This document shows positions 1-8,934 of a DNA stretch of 60,872 bases, in pieces. Within the stretch, counting starts at the first letter, position 1, and every line of letters starts with the position of its first letter. This stretch comes from Bacteroidales bacterium (GTDB lineage Bacteria > Bacteroidota > Bacteroidia > Bacteroidales > UBA10428), in the NCBI GenBank assembly GCA_035299085.1, contig DATGXG010000009.1, positions 1 to 60,872 on the forward strand, given 5' to 3'. The notes under the pieces are model-generated. The model worked only from the letters and a program-made list of their open reading frames with translations, had not been told where the DNA came from and searched no databases. Both the position numbers and the translations under genes were made by a program.

Positions 1-190
1 ATTGTTTCTCGCAGAGGCGCGGAGACGCAGAGTTACTGCCTGCGGTAGTTTGAGAATTTAACCACCAAGAACACGATGAACACCAAGAGCACGAAGAGCA
101 CGAAGAAAAATAACCACGAATGCGCGAATTGAAGACGAAAAAAATTATTACGAATTTCACTAATGACTGCCTGCGGCAGTCTAAAAGGCT
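1..190. repeat. Dispersed repeat module, copy 1, in the left intergenic region
   Basis: The first 322 bases hold no convincing gene. They carry a patchwork of short repeats: a stretch beginning GTTTCTCGCAGAG at 4, a purine-rich array of ACACGAAG/GCACGAAG units at about 60-110, an AACCACGAATGC block near 113, and the palindrome ACTGCCTGCGGCAGT at 166-180. The same order of blocks recurs at 1451-1575 and 1579-1688. The block at 4-16 is matched in perfect inverted orientation at 1704-1716. A 60-codon ORF at 120-302 runs through the repeat and is probably not a gene. Confidence 0.7.
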
Positions 191-322
191 CTACCCCGGT
201 TCTTACACTTCCACTGCAAGAGCTTGTCCCGCTTCGGCCCCTATTTGTAACCAGCTCCAACATTCAGCGTCAAAATATCAGATGATAAAATGGTATTCCT
301 GAATGATTTAACTATGTAATCG

Positions 323-1525
323 ATGAAAATAAAGGTTGTTTGCATCGTATTGCTAATTATCTGCAATACCGGAAGAGGCTTGGATGTTCATGCTTCTTCA
401 GCAAAGGATACTTCAGGCATTGAGGTAAAACGTAAACCGGGTGATTTGCCTAAGTTTGGATTTGCCTGCGAACTTGAAACCGAGCCTTTGCAGAAATTGT
501 TTGATACGCCAGGGCTAATTAGCGATATTAAAGCTATGAACAGCAACATCAGTATGGCATTGATCGACTATAGTCCAGAGCGTGCAGAAATTGTTCGTCG
601 TTTAAATAAGGCCGGTATACCGGTAATTGCCTGGTTGGTTTTGCCGCGTGAACAGGGCTATTACATGAACGCCAGTAATGCCCCTCAATCAGCTGTTTGT
701 TTTGAGAATTTCGAAAAATGGACTAAAAAATATGACCTCAAGTGGGCGGCGGTAGGTATTGATGTGGAACCAAACATCAAAGAATTCGGGGAGATATTGA
801 AAGCGGGCAAGGGGAAACTTATTTCTACTTTAGTAGGTCGTTCCTTAAGCCTTAAAAGATTAAAACGTGCCAGGGAGGCCCGCAAAGCTTATTCAAAGCT
901 AATCCGGCACATTCAAAGTCGCGGTTACCCGGTTCAAACCTACCAGCTTAATTTTGTCGCGGATGAACGCAGGATTAATTCCACCTTACTTGACAGGGTT
1001 ATTGATGTCGTAACTACAAAAGGCGATAAAGAAGCCCTGATGATTTATACCAGTTTTGACCATGAATCCGGTGCAGCTGCTGTCTGGAGTTATGGCGGTG
1101 ATGCAGAGGCAATCATTTTGGGTATTACTGGCGGGGGAGCAGATACAGCATCTAAAAATGTTCCTTTGAATTGGAATGAGTTATCCAGAGACCTGATTGT
1201 TGCCAGTCATTTTACAAAGGATATCGGAATTTTCAGTCTCGAAGGTTGCGTGCAACAGGGATTTTTACCCAAGTTGAAAAATTTTGACTGGAATCAGTCC
1301 GTACTCATTACCGGAAAGACAATAGAAAAAGGTCAAAAATTCAGAAAAATGATCCAGACCATATTGTGGGTATTTACCAATGTGGGTTACATCATTCTGG
1401 TACTGATCCTGGTAATAACCTGGCTGGTCTGGCGCCTCTACAAACGCCGGCACGAAGAAAGAACACGAAGAATTCCTATAAGACCATTAAGAGCACAAAA
1501 AAATAACCACGAATGCCCGAATTAA
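323..1525 (+). CDS. Secreted TIM-barrel-like protein with C-terminal membrane anchor, function unknown
   Basis: A 400-residue protein with an N-terminal signal peptide (residues 1 to about 24). The body of about 310 residues has alternating strand/helix character and phrases such as GIPVIAWLVLP and WAAVGIDVEPN, which resemble glycosidase-like (beta/alpha)8 proteins. I cannot assign a family or catalytic residues. A hydrophobic helix follows at about 348-370, then a basic tail. The last 25 or so residues are encoded inside a dispersed repeat that starts near 1451, so the present C-terminus probably arose by repeat insertion into the 3' end. The gene stands alone between two copies of the same repeat. 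Its cargo role or mobility is not demonstrable from sequence. The reading frame is credible; the function is unknown. Confidence 0.7.
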   Translation: MKIKVVCIVLLIICNTGRGLDVHASSAKDTSGIEVKRKPGDLPKFGFACELETEPLQKLFDTPGLISDIKAMNSNISMALIDYSPERAEIVRRLNKAGIPVIAWLVLPREQGYYMNASNAPQSAVCFENFEKWTKKYDLKWAAVGIDVEPNIKEFGEILKAGKGKLISTLVGRSLSLKRLKRAREARKAYSKLIRHIQSRGYPVQTYQLNFVADERRINSTLLDRVIDVVTTKGDKEALMIYTSFDHESGAAAVWSYGGDAEAIILGITGGGADTASKNVPLNWNELSRDLIVASHFTKDIGIFSLEGCVQQGFLPKLKNFDWNQSVLITGKTIEKGQKFRKMIQTILWVFTNVGYIILVLILVITWLVWRLYKRRHEERTRRIPIRPLRAQKNNHECPN

Positions 1526-1716
1526 AGACGAAAAAAAAGATAACGAATTTCTCGAATGACTGCCTGCGGCAGTTTGGAATTTAACCACTAAGAACACGAA
1601 GAACACGAAGAGCACGAAGAAAAAATAACCACGAATGCACGAATTAAAGACTAATAAAGATTAAAATAATGACTGCCTACGGCAGTCTGGCTGTTCTCTG
1701 CGGCTCTGCGAGAAAC
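1451..1716. repeat. Two tandem copies of the dispersed repeat module plus inverted end
   Basis: Two further copies of the module seen at 60-183 lie here in tandem (1451-1575 and 1579-1688). Each runs from ACGAAG-type units through AACCACGAATGC to a TGACTGCC..GGCAGT palindrome. They are followed by CTCTGCGAGAAAC at 1704-1716, the perfect inverse of 4-16. The copies are imperfect, as expected of old dispersed repeats. The stretch between the two neighbouring genes (1526-1833) contains only this material, plus a further block resembling ATCTGCGTTTATCAGCG near 1741. Confidence 0.75.
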
Positions 1717-1833
1717 CGCCGGAGATCACTGCTGCAGGCAGTATCTGCGTTTATCAGCGACATCTGCGAGAGAATTTTTTATTCTGTGGGAATAATGAAA
1801 TTGCCTATACTTGCAATATCATTTCCTCCTTTT

Positions 1834-2550
1834 ATGGCTCAATGGAATCCATGGCACGGGTGCCGCAAGATCAGTGCGGGTTGTAAAAACTGTTATGTAT
1901 ACAGGATGGATTCGGCCTATGAAAAGGATGCTTCACTGGTTACTAAAAATACAGCGTTCAACCTGCCGCTGAAAAAGGACCGGAAAGGTTACTATAAACT
2001 GAAACCCGGTGAAATTATTTATACCTGCTTTTCTTCTGATTTTTTCCTGGATGAGGCCGATGAGTGGAGGATTGAAGCCTGGGAAATGATGAAAATCCGG
2101 AGCGACCTGCATTTCTTCATCATCACCAAACGGATCCACCGGTTTGAGGTGAATCTGCCTCCTGACTGGGGTGAAGGCTACCCGAATGTTACAGTATGTT
2201 CTACCTGTGAAACACAGGATAGGGTGGATTTCAGGTTGCCGATCCTTACCAGGATACCCGTTAAGCATAAGGCCATCATATGCGAACCGCTGCTGGAGCC
2301 TGTTGATATATCAGGGTGGCTTAGCCCGCAGATTGAACAGGTTGTAGTAGGAGGGGAGTCCGGACCGCAGGCGAGGGAATGCCATTTTGATTGGGTTTTG
2401 GGCATCCGTGAACAATGTGTCACTCACAACGTGCCGTTTTGGTTCAAGCAAACCGGGGCGAAATTTGTGAAGGACGGGAAATTGTATTCCATTAAAAGGC
2501 AGTTTCAGCACCAGCAGGCGAGGAAAGCGGGGGTGGATTGGTCACCCTAA
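1834..2550 (+). CDS. Phage Gp37/Gp68-type three-Cys protein (DUF5131)
   Basis: The 238-residue product opens with MAQWNPWHGCRKISAGCKNC, the hallmark start of the Gp37/Gp68 (DUF5131) family. It has a C-x6-C-x2-C cluster reminiscent of radical-SAM iron-sulfur sites. Later blocks (CEPLLEPVDISGW, VVGGESGPQARECHFDW, PFWFKQTGAKF) are also typical. The frame is open back to 1669, but the upstream part is repeat sequence, so I place the start at the ATG at 1834 where homology begins. The biochemical role of the family is not established; members occur in phages and many bacteria. No TcmP partner gene is adjacent. It ends convergently with the response regulator, overlapping by a few bases. Confidence 0.85.
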   Translation: MAQWNPWHGCRKISAGCKNCYVYRMDSAYEKDASLVTKNTAFNLPLKKDRKGYYKLKPGEIIYTCFSSDFFLDEADEWRIEAWEMMKIRSDLHFFIITKRIHRFEVNLPPDWGEGYPNVTVCSTCETQDRVDFRLPILTRIPVKHKAIICEPLLEPVDISGWLSPQIEQVVVGGESGPQARECHFDWVLGIREQCVTHNVPFWFKQTGAKFVKDGKLYSIKRQFQHQQARKAGVDWSP

Positions 2551-3233
2551 ATAACCATCCTGTACCCAATCCCATGCACCGTTAATATAATTTTCGGGTT
2601 GTTGGGGTCGGTTTCGATTTTCTGGCGGAGTTTGAGGATGAAGTTGTCAACGGTGCGGGTGGTGATGTCGTAATCAATACCCCACACAGCGCTCATGAGG
2701 TTATCACGATCCACCGTGGTACCGGCATTTTTATACAGGTAGTGCAGGATTTCAAATTCCTTGTATGACATTTTAGTTTCCTGCGTTCCGACGAAGGCGG
2801 CGTAATTTTTAAAATTCACCTTCAGGTTGCCAATGACAGTCAGTTCTTCGGAAGACCCGTTATTTTCATTTATGCTCCTCCTGAGTATCGCTTTGATCCT
2901 TGCCAGCAGTTCCCTCAGGCTGAAAGGCTTTGTGATGTAATCGTCGGCGCCAAGCTCAAGTCCCAGCACTTTATCAATTTCTTCACCTTTTGCCGTCAAT
3001 AAAATGATGGGAGTGTTGATTCCTTTTTTTCTTACCGATTTGCAGATATCGAGACCCGACATGCCCGGCAGCATGATATCGAGCAGGATCAGGTCATACT
3101 TGTTTTCTGTGGCCTTCTGCAGTCCCAGGTTGCCTTCCATGGCCGTGTCAATTTCATACCCTTCAAATTCAAGGTTGTCCTTCAACCCGTTTACCATGTT
3201 GGGTTCGTCTTCGACTATCAGTATCTTTTTCAT
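2547..3233 (-). CDS. OmpR/PhoB-family response regulator
   Basis: A 228-residue two-domain regulator. The receiver domain (1-120) has the acidic pair E8/D9, phospho-acceptor D52 in LILLDIMLPG, the conserved T in LLTAKG and K in YITKPFS. A winged-helix DNA-binding domain (about 130-226) follows, containing the YKEFEILHYLYKNAG and VWGIDYDITTRTVDNFI blocks. It lies 9 bp downstream of the sensor kinase gene on the same strand and surely forms one operon and one phosphorelay with it. Target genes cannot be told from sequence; the jelly-roll genes upstream of the kinase are the nearest candidates. Confidence 0.95.
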   Translation of the reverse strand: MKKILIVEDEPNMVNGLKDNLEFEGYEIDTAMEGNLGLQKATENKYDLILLDIMLPGMSGLDICKSVRKKGINTPIILLTAKGEEIDKVLGLELGADDYITKPFSLRELLARIKAILRRSINENNGSSEELTVIGNLKVNFKNYAAFVGTQETKMSYKEFEILHYLYKNAGTTVDRDNLMSAVWGIDYDITTRTVDNFILKLRQKIETDPNNPKIILTVHGIGYRMVI

Positions 3234-3242
3234 ATCGGTATT

Positions 3243-4769
3243 TTACTTAAGCGGGAATAGTAACCGGAACGTGGAACCGGCGCCGGGTTCACTTTGAACG
3301 GTGATCTGCCCTTCATGCGCTTCCATGATATGCTTCACAATGGCAAGTCCCAATCCTGAGCCTTTTATCCGGTTTGCCAGGTTCTTTTCGGTAACCCGGT
3401 AAAATTTATCAAAGATATATTTCTGATGTTTCTGCAAAATGCCCACTCCCTTATCCTGGACTTCCACAAAAGCCTGTTGCCCGGTTTGACCGGTTCTGAT
3501 TGTGATTTCTTTTGTTTCGGCACTGTACTTCATGGCATTGTCAACCAGGTTCACCAGGGCATCACACACAGCATCCCTGTCGGCATTCAGCAAAGGAACA
3601 TCGGGATCTGTTTCAAGCATAAACCGGAATCCCTTGTTTTCAAGGGTGTACCGGAAGGTCGTAAACACGCTTTCGGCCGCGTCATTCAGATTAGTTTGAG
3701 CGAAGGTGTATTTCCTTTTCTTGTTTTCGATTTGCGAGAAATTGAGAATCCGGTTTACCATGGCCGATAACCGGGATGTCTCGTTCATTATGACTGAATA
3801 ATACTCTTTGATTTTTTCCGGACTTTTAACCCTTCCCATTTCAAGTGTTTCGATGTACATGCTTATAAGGGCCAGCGGAGTTCGTATTTCGTGGGATACG
3901 TTGGCAACAAAATCATTTTTAAGCTGCGAAAGCTCAATCTGTTTGCGGATATTCCTGAAAATAATAAAGGCGCCTGCAAGGAGAATAATGTCCATGAGGC
4001 CTATCAGTATAAGGCTCCTCCTTGCCCTTTTACCTGCCAGGTCGGCAATCGTGACATTTTTAAGTTCAATTCCCATCTGGTAATTCTGAAGCAACCAGAA
4101 AGGCTTTTTCTCAATGTGGGCACCCGGTGTGTACTGTTTGTCGGAATTATAAAAAGCATCCGGCTCACCGGCCCTGTACGCCGCGATATGAAACTGGTTC
4201 CGTGCTATTTCCTGTATCTTGGGATCAAGCACTTCACTTATGAATTTCTCCGGGTCAAGAACCACAACGGCAATCAGCGGATCGTTTATATTTCCCAGCA
4301 GAAAAACAATAAGTTGATTACCTGCCGTATCATTCACCGGTTCAATCTTCCTGTAATTTCCCCTGTAGTAAGTCTCCAGCCTTTTTATATTACTGCCGAT
4401 ACCTGAAAGTTTCTCTGCATAATGGGTTGCGGCGCTGTCACATTCAGGAACCGCAAACTTAAAGCGGAAGGACTTATCATAAACAAGTAGACATTTTATT
4501 GCCGGTTTTTCGCTCACCATACGGAGGAGTTCATCAGATCCGGTGTCCTGCTTATTCAGCTGATTTTCCAACCGGCTTGCGAAGTTGCTGATTACATCGT
4601 CCGAGTATTGATTGATGGAAAACAGGATTGCATTCAGCTGGTTCCGGTAAATGTCCTGGATAACCTTTTCATTATTCTTGAGGTTTCCGATCTCATAAAC
4701 CGATATAAAGAGAACAGGCACAAGTATTACGGCAATAATCAGCATGCCTATTTTCCTTACTGAATGCAT
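3243..4769 (-). CDS. Membrane-bound sensor histidine kinase
   Basis: A 508-residue kinase with TM1 at about 8-25, an extracytoplasmic sensor region to about 250, TM2 at 252-272, HisKA with H293 in FVANVSHEIRTPLA, and an HATPase domain containing DNAMKYS (N box), DKGVGI (G1) and GSGLGLAIVKH (G2). The periplasmic region has no motif I recognise. There is no HAMP of normal length: the coiled linker from TM2 to HisKA is only about 10-15 residues. It is transcribed ahead of the response regulator gene, 9 bp apart, as a classic pair. Confidence 0.95.
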   Translation of the reverse strand: MHSVRKIGMLIIAVILVPVLFISVYEIGNLKNNEKVIQDIYRNQLNAILFSINQYSDDVISNFASRLENQLNKQDTGSDELLRMVSEKPAIKCLLVYDKSFRFKFAVPECDSAATHYAEKLSGIGSNIKRLETYYRGNYRKIEPVNDTAGNQLIVFLLGNINDPLIAVVVLDPEKFISEVLDPKIQEIARNQFHIAAYRAGEPDAFYNSDKQYTPGAHIEKKPFWLLQNYQMGIELKNVTIADLAGKRARRSLILIGLMDIILLAGAFIIFRNIRKQIELSQLKNDFVANVSHEIRTPLALISMYIETLEMGRVKSPEKIKEYYSVIMNETSRLSAMVNRILNFSQIENKKRKYTFAQTNLNDAAESVFTTFRYTLENKGFRFMLETDPDVPLLNADRDAVCDALVNLVDNAMKYSAETKEITIRTGQTGQQAFVEVQDKGVGILQKHQKYIFDKFYRVTEKNLANRIKGSGLGLAIVKHIMEAHEGQITVQSEPGAGSTFRLLFPLK

Positions 4770-4813
4770 TCCTGTTTAGTTTGAATAAATATAGGGATTT
4801 TAATTATTCATCT

Positions 4814-5848
4814 TTAGCGAGGGTACCTGCTTTTCTTCATGGATCTCCAGTATTCGATATATTTTGTCTGGGAAAGCAATCCGACAGGCCCTTCATAAAT
4901 ACCGCCTTCTCCGCCTGTGTCAACGACTCTCACCGCGATCACATTCTTCTGTCCCTTCTTCAGCACGCCTGCCGGTAAATAATAGCCCCTGAAGGCATCA
5001 TATTCCGATCCGGAATAAGCCCTGTCGCCGTTTGCCGGGAAGTTACCGGTTGATCCTACCAGTACGCCGTTAATATAAACCTGGTCCATGTCATCAATTT
5101 TGCCCATAATCAGAACCATACGGTCTTCTGTGGCTGTTCCATTGTAAACAAATGTCTTCCGGTACCAGGCATAGCCGTCATAGTCGCGGTATCCCTGGTC
5201 TTCCCAGCGACCCGGAACCATAATATCACCCCATTTGCTGTCGTCATAGGCGATATCCCTGCGTTTCATATCGTCACCGGTTTTGAATTTCCAGGGAGTC
5301 TGCAAATTCACATCCAGATTTACGGAGGTTTTTCCGCCGTACAGTCCGATTTCGCCACCTACAATTCCTCCTGCCTGTTCGGTATCATATACCTTAACTG
5401 CTATCACATTGGTTCCGTCAAAGCTGATGAGTTCTTCGGGCACATAGTAAATTCTTTCGGCGTCATAAGCGGTGTGATAGTTAGGAGGAAATCCTCCTGT
5501 GGATCCTATTTTTTTACCATTGAAATATACTGCGTCCACATCATCAATATAGCCCATATAGAGGTAAAGCATGCGTCCTTTAAGTGTGGAGGGAATGGTA
5601 AATTTTTTCCTGTAAAAGGCATAGCCGTTATATCCGTTGAAACCCTGGTCTTCCCATGAGGACGGTACCTTAATGGTCTCCCAGTTGCTGTCGTTAAATT
5701 TCGGCGATATCCAGTCATCGTTAATTCCGATTGTAAATGCCCAGTTGCCCTTCAGATTGATCAGCATTGTCAGCCGGTTATCCATCGCCATCGCTTTTCC
5801 CGAGGCCAGTGCAAGCAGGAATATAGTTGTGTAAATAAGCGTTTTCAT
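4814..5848 (-). CDS. Secreted protein of two GH2-type jelly-roll (galactose-binding-like) domains
   Basis: A 344-residue product with a signal peptide (1 to about 21), then two copies of a roughly 150-residue beta-sandwich resembling the sugar-binding N-terminal domain of GH2 beta-galactosidases. Each copy has the pattern W-x-PxxWEDQG..YxGYAxYRKxF..LxMGxIDDxDxVYxNG..VG..F..IAVRVxD..GGI..GxxGL. No catalytic TIM barrel follows, so it is probably a carbohydrate-binding or scaffold protein rather than an enzyme. The neighbouring gene at 5935-6993 is a paralogue with the same two-domain plan, separated by a 24-bp tandem repeat. The kinase/response-regulator operon lies immediately downstream on the same strand. 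Confidence is high in the fold class and low in the role. Confidence 0.8.
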   Translation of the reverse strand: MKTLIYTTIFLLALASGKAMAMDNRLTMLINLKGNWAFTIGINDDWISPKFNDSNWETIKVPSSWEDQGFNGYNGYAFYRKKFTIPSTLKGRMLYLYMGYIDDVDAVYFNGKKIGSTGGFPPNYHTAYDAERIYYVPEELISFDGTNVIAVKVYDTEQAGGIVGGEIGLYGGKTSVNLDVNLQTPWKFKTGDDMKRRDIAYDDSKWGDIMVPGRWEDQGYRDYDGYAWYRKTFVYNGTATEDRMVLIMGKIDDMDQVYINGVLVGSTGNFPANGDRAYSGSEYDAFRGYYLPAGVLKKGQKNVIAVRVVDTGGEGGIYEGPVGLLSQTKYIEYWRSMKKSRYPR

Positions 5849-5863
5849 AATTGAACTTTTATT

Positions 5864-5923
5864 ATTCTTTCATTCCTTCATTTCTTCATTCTTTCATTCC
5901 TTCATTTCTTCATTCTTTCATTT
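5864..5923. repeat. 24-bp tandem repeat, about 2.5 copies
   Basis: Two perfect copies of a pyrimidine-rich 24-mer (starting ATTCTTTCATTCC, at 5864 and 5888) and a half copy at 5912 fill the gap between two paralogous jelly-roll genes. On the transcribed (minus) strand it reads as GAATGAAGAAATG-type units. A related 7-bp version occurs at 45836-45896. Confidence 0.85.
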
Positions 5924-5934
5924 CACTCCGCCCG

Positions 5935-6993
5935 TTATCTCTCATAATAATCTCCGAAAATGAATTCCCAGAATGAATTTTCATAAGACGGGTGCTTGTC
6001 CTTGTATCTCCTGTAGTTTTCGGGCGACATGATACCCACAGGGCCCTGGTAAATACCGCCAACGCCCTGGCCGTCGTAAACCCTTACGGCAATATTATTG
6101 ATCTCACCGGGTTTCAGCCATGAGCCGCTGATTTTGTATACCCTTCTTATATTCCATTCCCAACCGTCACCCCAGTGGCGGTGATTGGTGCGAATATCGT
6201 AAACCGAACCTACGTATCTTCCGTTCAGGTAAACATCATCCACGTCGTCGATTTTTCCGAGCGACAGGTAAAGTGTTGACCCTGTGAAATTGGCCGGCAC
6301 CCTGAAATTCACCCGGTACCAGGCATACCCGTCGTAATTGTGCAGGGGTCCGGATTCCCATTCTGATGGCACCTGGATTCGTTTCCAGTCGTTATCATTA
6401 AAACCAGGCTCTTTCCATTCCTTGTTATCGCCTTCGTGAATTTTCCATTTTCCCGTAAGGTTGAGATTCATAAGTTCCACATCGGCGTCATAAAACAAAC
6501 CTACGGGTCCGTCTACAATGCCTCCGTCCTGCTGGCTGTCATAAACCCTCACGGCAATAATGTTTTCAGCATCCACCTTAAGAAGTCCGTCAGGAATTAC
6601 ATATCTTCTTGTCCTGTCATAAGCCGTTTCAGGGTACGGTGGAAAATCACCACTGCGTGCCAGCAGTTTCCCGTTGAGGTATACGGCGTCTGCATCGTCG
6701 ATTCTGCCCAGCATAAGGATCACCTGAACGTTTTTAGGAATGTCGGCCGGCCTGAATTCCTTACGGTACCAGGCATAGCCGTTATAGTCCTCATAACCCT
6801 GGTCTTCCCATTTATCCGGAACATTGATCCGGTCCCATTTTGAATCATCGTAAGCGGGGGATGCCCACTGCATATCATCGCCGATGCTGAACATCCAGGT
6901 TCCGGAAAGAGAAAGCAGTTTCCTGAGGTCTTCTGCCTTTGTGCCTGCAGCAGCAGTCAGCAGTATCAATACAAGGAGTAATTTTGATTTCAT
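5935..6993 (-). CDS. Secreted two-domain GH2-type jelly-roll protein (paralogue)
   Basis: 352 residues with a signal peptide (1-20, ending GTKA) and two jelly-roll modules of the same type as the downstream neighbour. Module 1 spans about 22-180 and module 2 about 182-335. Each carries GYAWYRxxFR, LxLGxIDDxDxVYLNG and IAVRVYDxQxxGGI signatures. No catalytic domain is present. With the 4814-5848 gene this makes four copies of the domain, best explained by internal duplication followed by gene duplication. The W, N and D residues that contact sugar in GH2-like modules seem preserved, but the ligand is unknown. It is probably co-transcribed with the short gene upstream and the paralogue downstream. 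Confidence 0.8.
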   Translation of the reverse strand: MKSKLLLVLILLTAAAGTKAEDLRKLLSLSGTWMFSIGDDMQWASPAYDDSKWDRINVPDKWEDQGYEDYNGYAWYRKEFRPADIPKNVQVILMLGRIDDADAVYLNGKLLARSGDFPPYPETAYDRTRRYVIPDGLLKVDAENIIAVRVYDSQQDGGIVDGPVGLFYDADVELMNLNLTGKWKIHEGDNKEWKEPGFNDNDWKRIQVPSEWESGPLHNYDGYAWYRVNFRVPANFTGSTLYLSLGKIDDVDDVYLNGRYVGSVYDIRTNHRHWGDGWEWNIRRVYKISGSWLKPGEINNIAVRVYDGQGVGGIYQGPVGIMSPENYRRYKDKHPSYENSFWEFIFGDYYER

Positions 6994-7008
6994 AGTTTGT
7001 TAATTGAT

Positions 7009-7236
7009 TTATAATATAAAGAATACGGTGTTGGCATGTTTGCCTGAAAATTCTGAGCTTACAGGAGCAGATTGATCCTTGTTTGCAGTTGTTTCACCTG
7101 AAATATCAAGTGAAACCTTTTGGGCCGGAACCTTGCACTGCCATTCTGTTTCCTGTACCTGTGATTTATTTCCGGATTTAGGAAGAATGACGATGCCAAG
7201 AAAAAGGACGGTTAACATAAAAACGGTAAGCTTCAT
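7009..7236 (-). CDS. Small secreted or membrane protein, hypothetical
   Basis: A 75-codon frame beginning with a plausible export signal (MKLTVFMLTVLFLGIVILP), then a polar stretch without motifs and a hydrophobic last few residues. It lies 15 bp upstream of the jelly-roll gene on the same strand, so it could be the first gene of that operon. No homology is recognised. Coding status rests only on frame, signal-like start and position. Confidence 0.4.
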   Translation of the reverse strand: MKLTVFMLTVLFLGIVILPKSGNKSQVQETEWQCKVPAQKVSLDISGETTANKDQSAPVSSEFSGKHANTVFFIL

Positions 7237-7388
7237 TGTCGTATTTTTTGTTGATTCAGACAGGTCAAAAGTAGGCTAGCCTGAAAAGATCACTGTCACA
7301 GCCACGTAAATAATTGTCATGAATTGTCACAGGATTGTAAAATGATTTATAATTTTAGATTCACCTGAAAAATAAAACCTTAACCCGC

Positions 7389-8456
7389 ATGAAAACCACT
7401 GTTGTAACCCTTTTTGTTGCTTTCCTGGGCCTGTGCTCATTTTCGGAATCAGATACCGTGAAAACCCCTGAAGCGGCCGGCAGGCTTGTTATCAAGGATT
7501 TGATGTCGCGCCCTGACTTCATGATGTATAAAACGGATGAAGTGAGGGGTGTCCATTATGCCGAGGCCTGTGCCGGTTTTGGAGCCGCCCGGCTGGCCGC
7601 CTTGCTCGGCGACCACGAAACAGTAAAGAAACTGGAAGAGCGTTATTCACGGGTTATTGATGAGAACATTGAAAATACGGCCAATCATGTGGATGTGAAT
7701 GTATTTGGCATTCTGCCGCTTGAATTGTATATGCTGGGCAGGGATGAGAAGTTTCTGAAACAGGGATTGAACCTGGCAGACGGACAGTGGAAGGATACAC
7801 TTGAAGGCGGATTAACCTGGCAGACCCGGTTCTGGATTGATGATGTATGGATGATTGGTGCCCTGCAAATACAGGCATACAGGGCAACGGGACGCAAAGA
7901 GTACATAGAGCGGGCCGCTCTCGAGATTGATGCCTATTTAAAAAAGCTACAACAGCCGAATGGTTTGTTTTTTCATGGGGAAGCCTATCCCTTTTTCTGG
8001 GGCCGGGGAAACGGATGGGTTGCAGCCGGGCTGGCTGAATTACTGACCGAGCTTCCGAAAGCCAATTCCCATTACAAAAGTATACTGGAGGGTTACCGGA
8101 AAATGATGAAGACACTGCTTTTCCTGCAGGATGAGGACGGCATGTGGCACCAGCTTGTTGACCATCCCGAATCGTACAAGGAAACATCATGTACTGCCAT
8201 GTTTGGTTATGCCATAACGGTAGGATATAAAAAGGGTCTGTTACCCGAGGAAGTATTTAAGACAGCCTCTGATAAGGCATGGGAAGGGTTGGTTACCTAT
8301 ATCAATGAAGACGGCAAGCTCAGGGATGTGTGCGTGGGAACCGGCCAGACCAATGACCTGAATTTTTACCTGACGCGGCCAAGGTCAACCGGGGATCTGC
8401 ACGGCCAGGCGCCTGTGCTGTGGTTTGCATACAGTCTGCTGGCTGACTACGAATAA
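7389..8456 (+). CDS. GH105-type unsaturated glucuronyl/galacturonyl hydrolase
   Basis: 355 residues with an N-terminal signal sequence (to about 20), so probably periplasmic. Signatures of the (alpha/alpha)6-barrel GH88/GH105 clan are present: RFWIDDVWMIGALQIQAY around 148-165 (the IDD aspartates include the general acid/base in the YteR-like family), FFWGRGNGWVAAGLAELL, and MWHQLVDHPESYKETSCTAMF near the end. In this family the enzyme hydrates the double bond of unsaturated uronosyl oligosaccharides left by polysaccharide lyases, for example from rhamnogalacturonan. No lyase gene is next to it. It opens the carbohydrate-active district of this window. The intergenic gap to the divergent small gene is 152 bp and should contain both promoters. 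Confidence 0.85.
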   Translation: MKTTVVTLFVAFLGLCSFSESDTVKTPEAAGRLVIKDLMSRPDFMMYKTDEVRGVHYAEACAGFGAARLAALLGDHETVKKLEERYSRVIDENIENTANHVDVNVFGILPLELYMLGRDEKFLKQGLNLADGQWKDTLEGGLTWQTRFWIDDVWMIGALQIQAYRATGRKEYIERAALEIDAYLKKLQQPNGLFFHGEAYPFFWGRGNGWVAAGLAELLTELPKANSHYKSILEGYRKMMKTLLFLQDEDGMWHQLVDHPESYKETSCTAMFGYAITVGYKKGLLPEEVFKTASDKAWEGLVTYINEDGKLRDVCVGTGQTNDLNFYLTRPRSTGDLHGQAPVLWFAYSLLADYE

Positions 8457-8496
8457 TCAACAAATCGGGATACCATGTGTTATACGGTTTTGCATT

Positions 8497-8934
8497 ATGA
8501 AACTGAAGCTGTTTTCAATTCCGGTAAATCCTGCCCGGGTCGATTTGGCCCTGCTTCTGATCCGCATGGTGGCCGGTCTTTCCTTTGCCTTCTACGGGTC
8601 GTTTAAAATCAAAGATCCGTTGCACTGGATGGGTCCAGATTCCGGTTATCCTGCGTTTTTCCAAATGCTTGCAGCCATTTCAGAATTTTGTGGCGGCATA
8701 GCCTGGATCATAGGATTTCTCACACCGCTTGCCTCTTTCGGGATTGCCTGTACAATGACTGTTGCCACATACACGCACATCTCGGGAGGCGATCCATTTG
8801 TGAGTTTCACAGGGGGAGGCGCCTATGATCACCCACTCTTATTTCTTGTCATAGCTGTTATGCTGTTGTTGAGCGGGCCCGGAAGATTTTCAACCGACCG
8901 GATCGTCTTTGGTGAAAGAAAACAGTCCGTTTAA
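8497..8934 (+). CDS. DoxX-family membrane protein
   Basis: A 145-residue, four-helix membrane protein. LALLLIRMVAGLSFAFYGSFKI, an FFQMLAAISEFCGGIAWIIGFLTPLA stretch and a C-terminal helix fit the DoxX family. The frame is open from 8425, but ATG 8497 gives the expected length; the extra upstream codons overlap the end of the GH105 gene. Members act in quinone-linked redox or stress functions in a few studied cases; the role here is unknown. Confidence 0.75.
   Translation: MKLKLFSIPVNPARVDLALLLIRMVAGLSFAFYGSFKIKDPLHWMGPDSGYPAFFQMLAAISEFCGGIAWIIGFLTPLASFGIACTMTVATYTHISGGDPFVSFTGGGAYDHPLLFLVIAVMLLLSGPGRFSTDRIVFGERKQSV

Noticed and set aside
120..302. 60-codon plus-strand ORF at the left edge
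   Set aside because: It runs straight through dispersed repeat blocks and has no protein-like pattern or convincing start.
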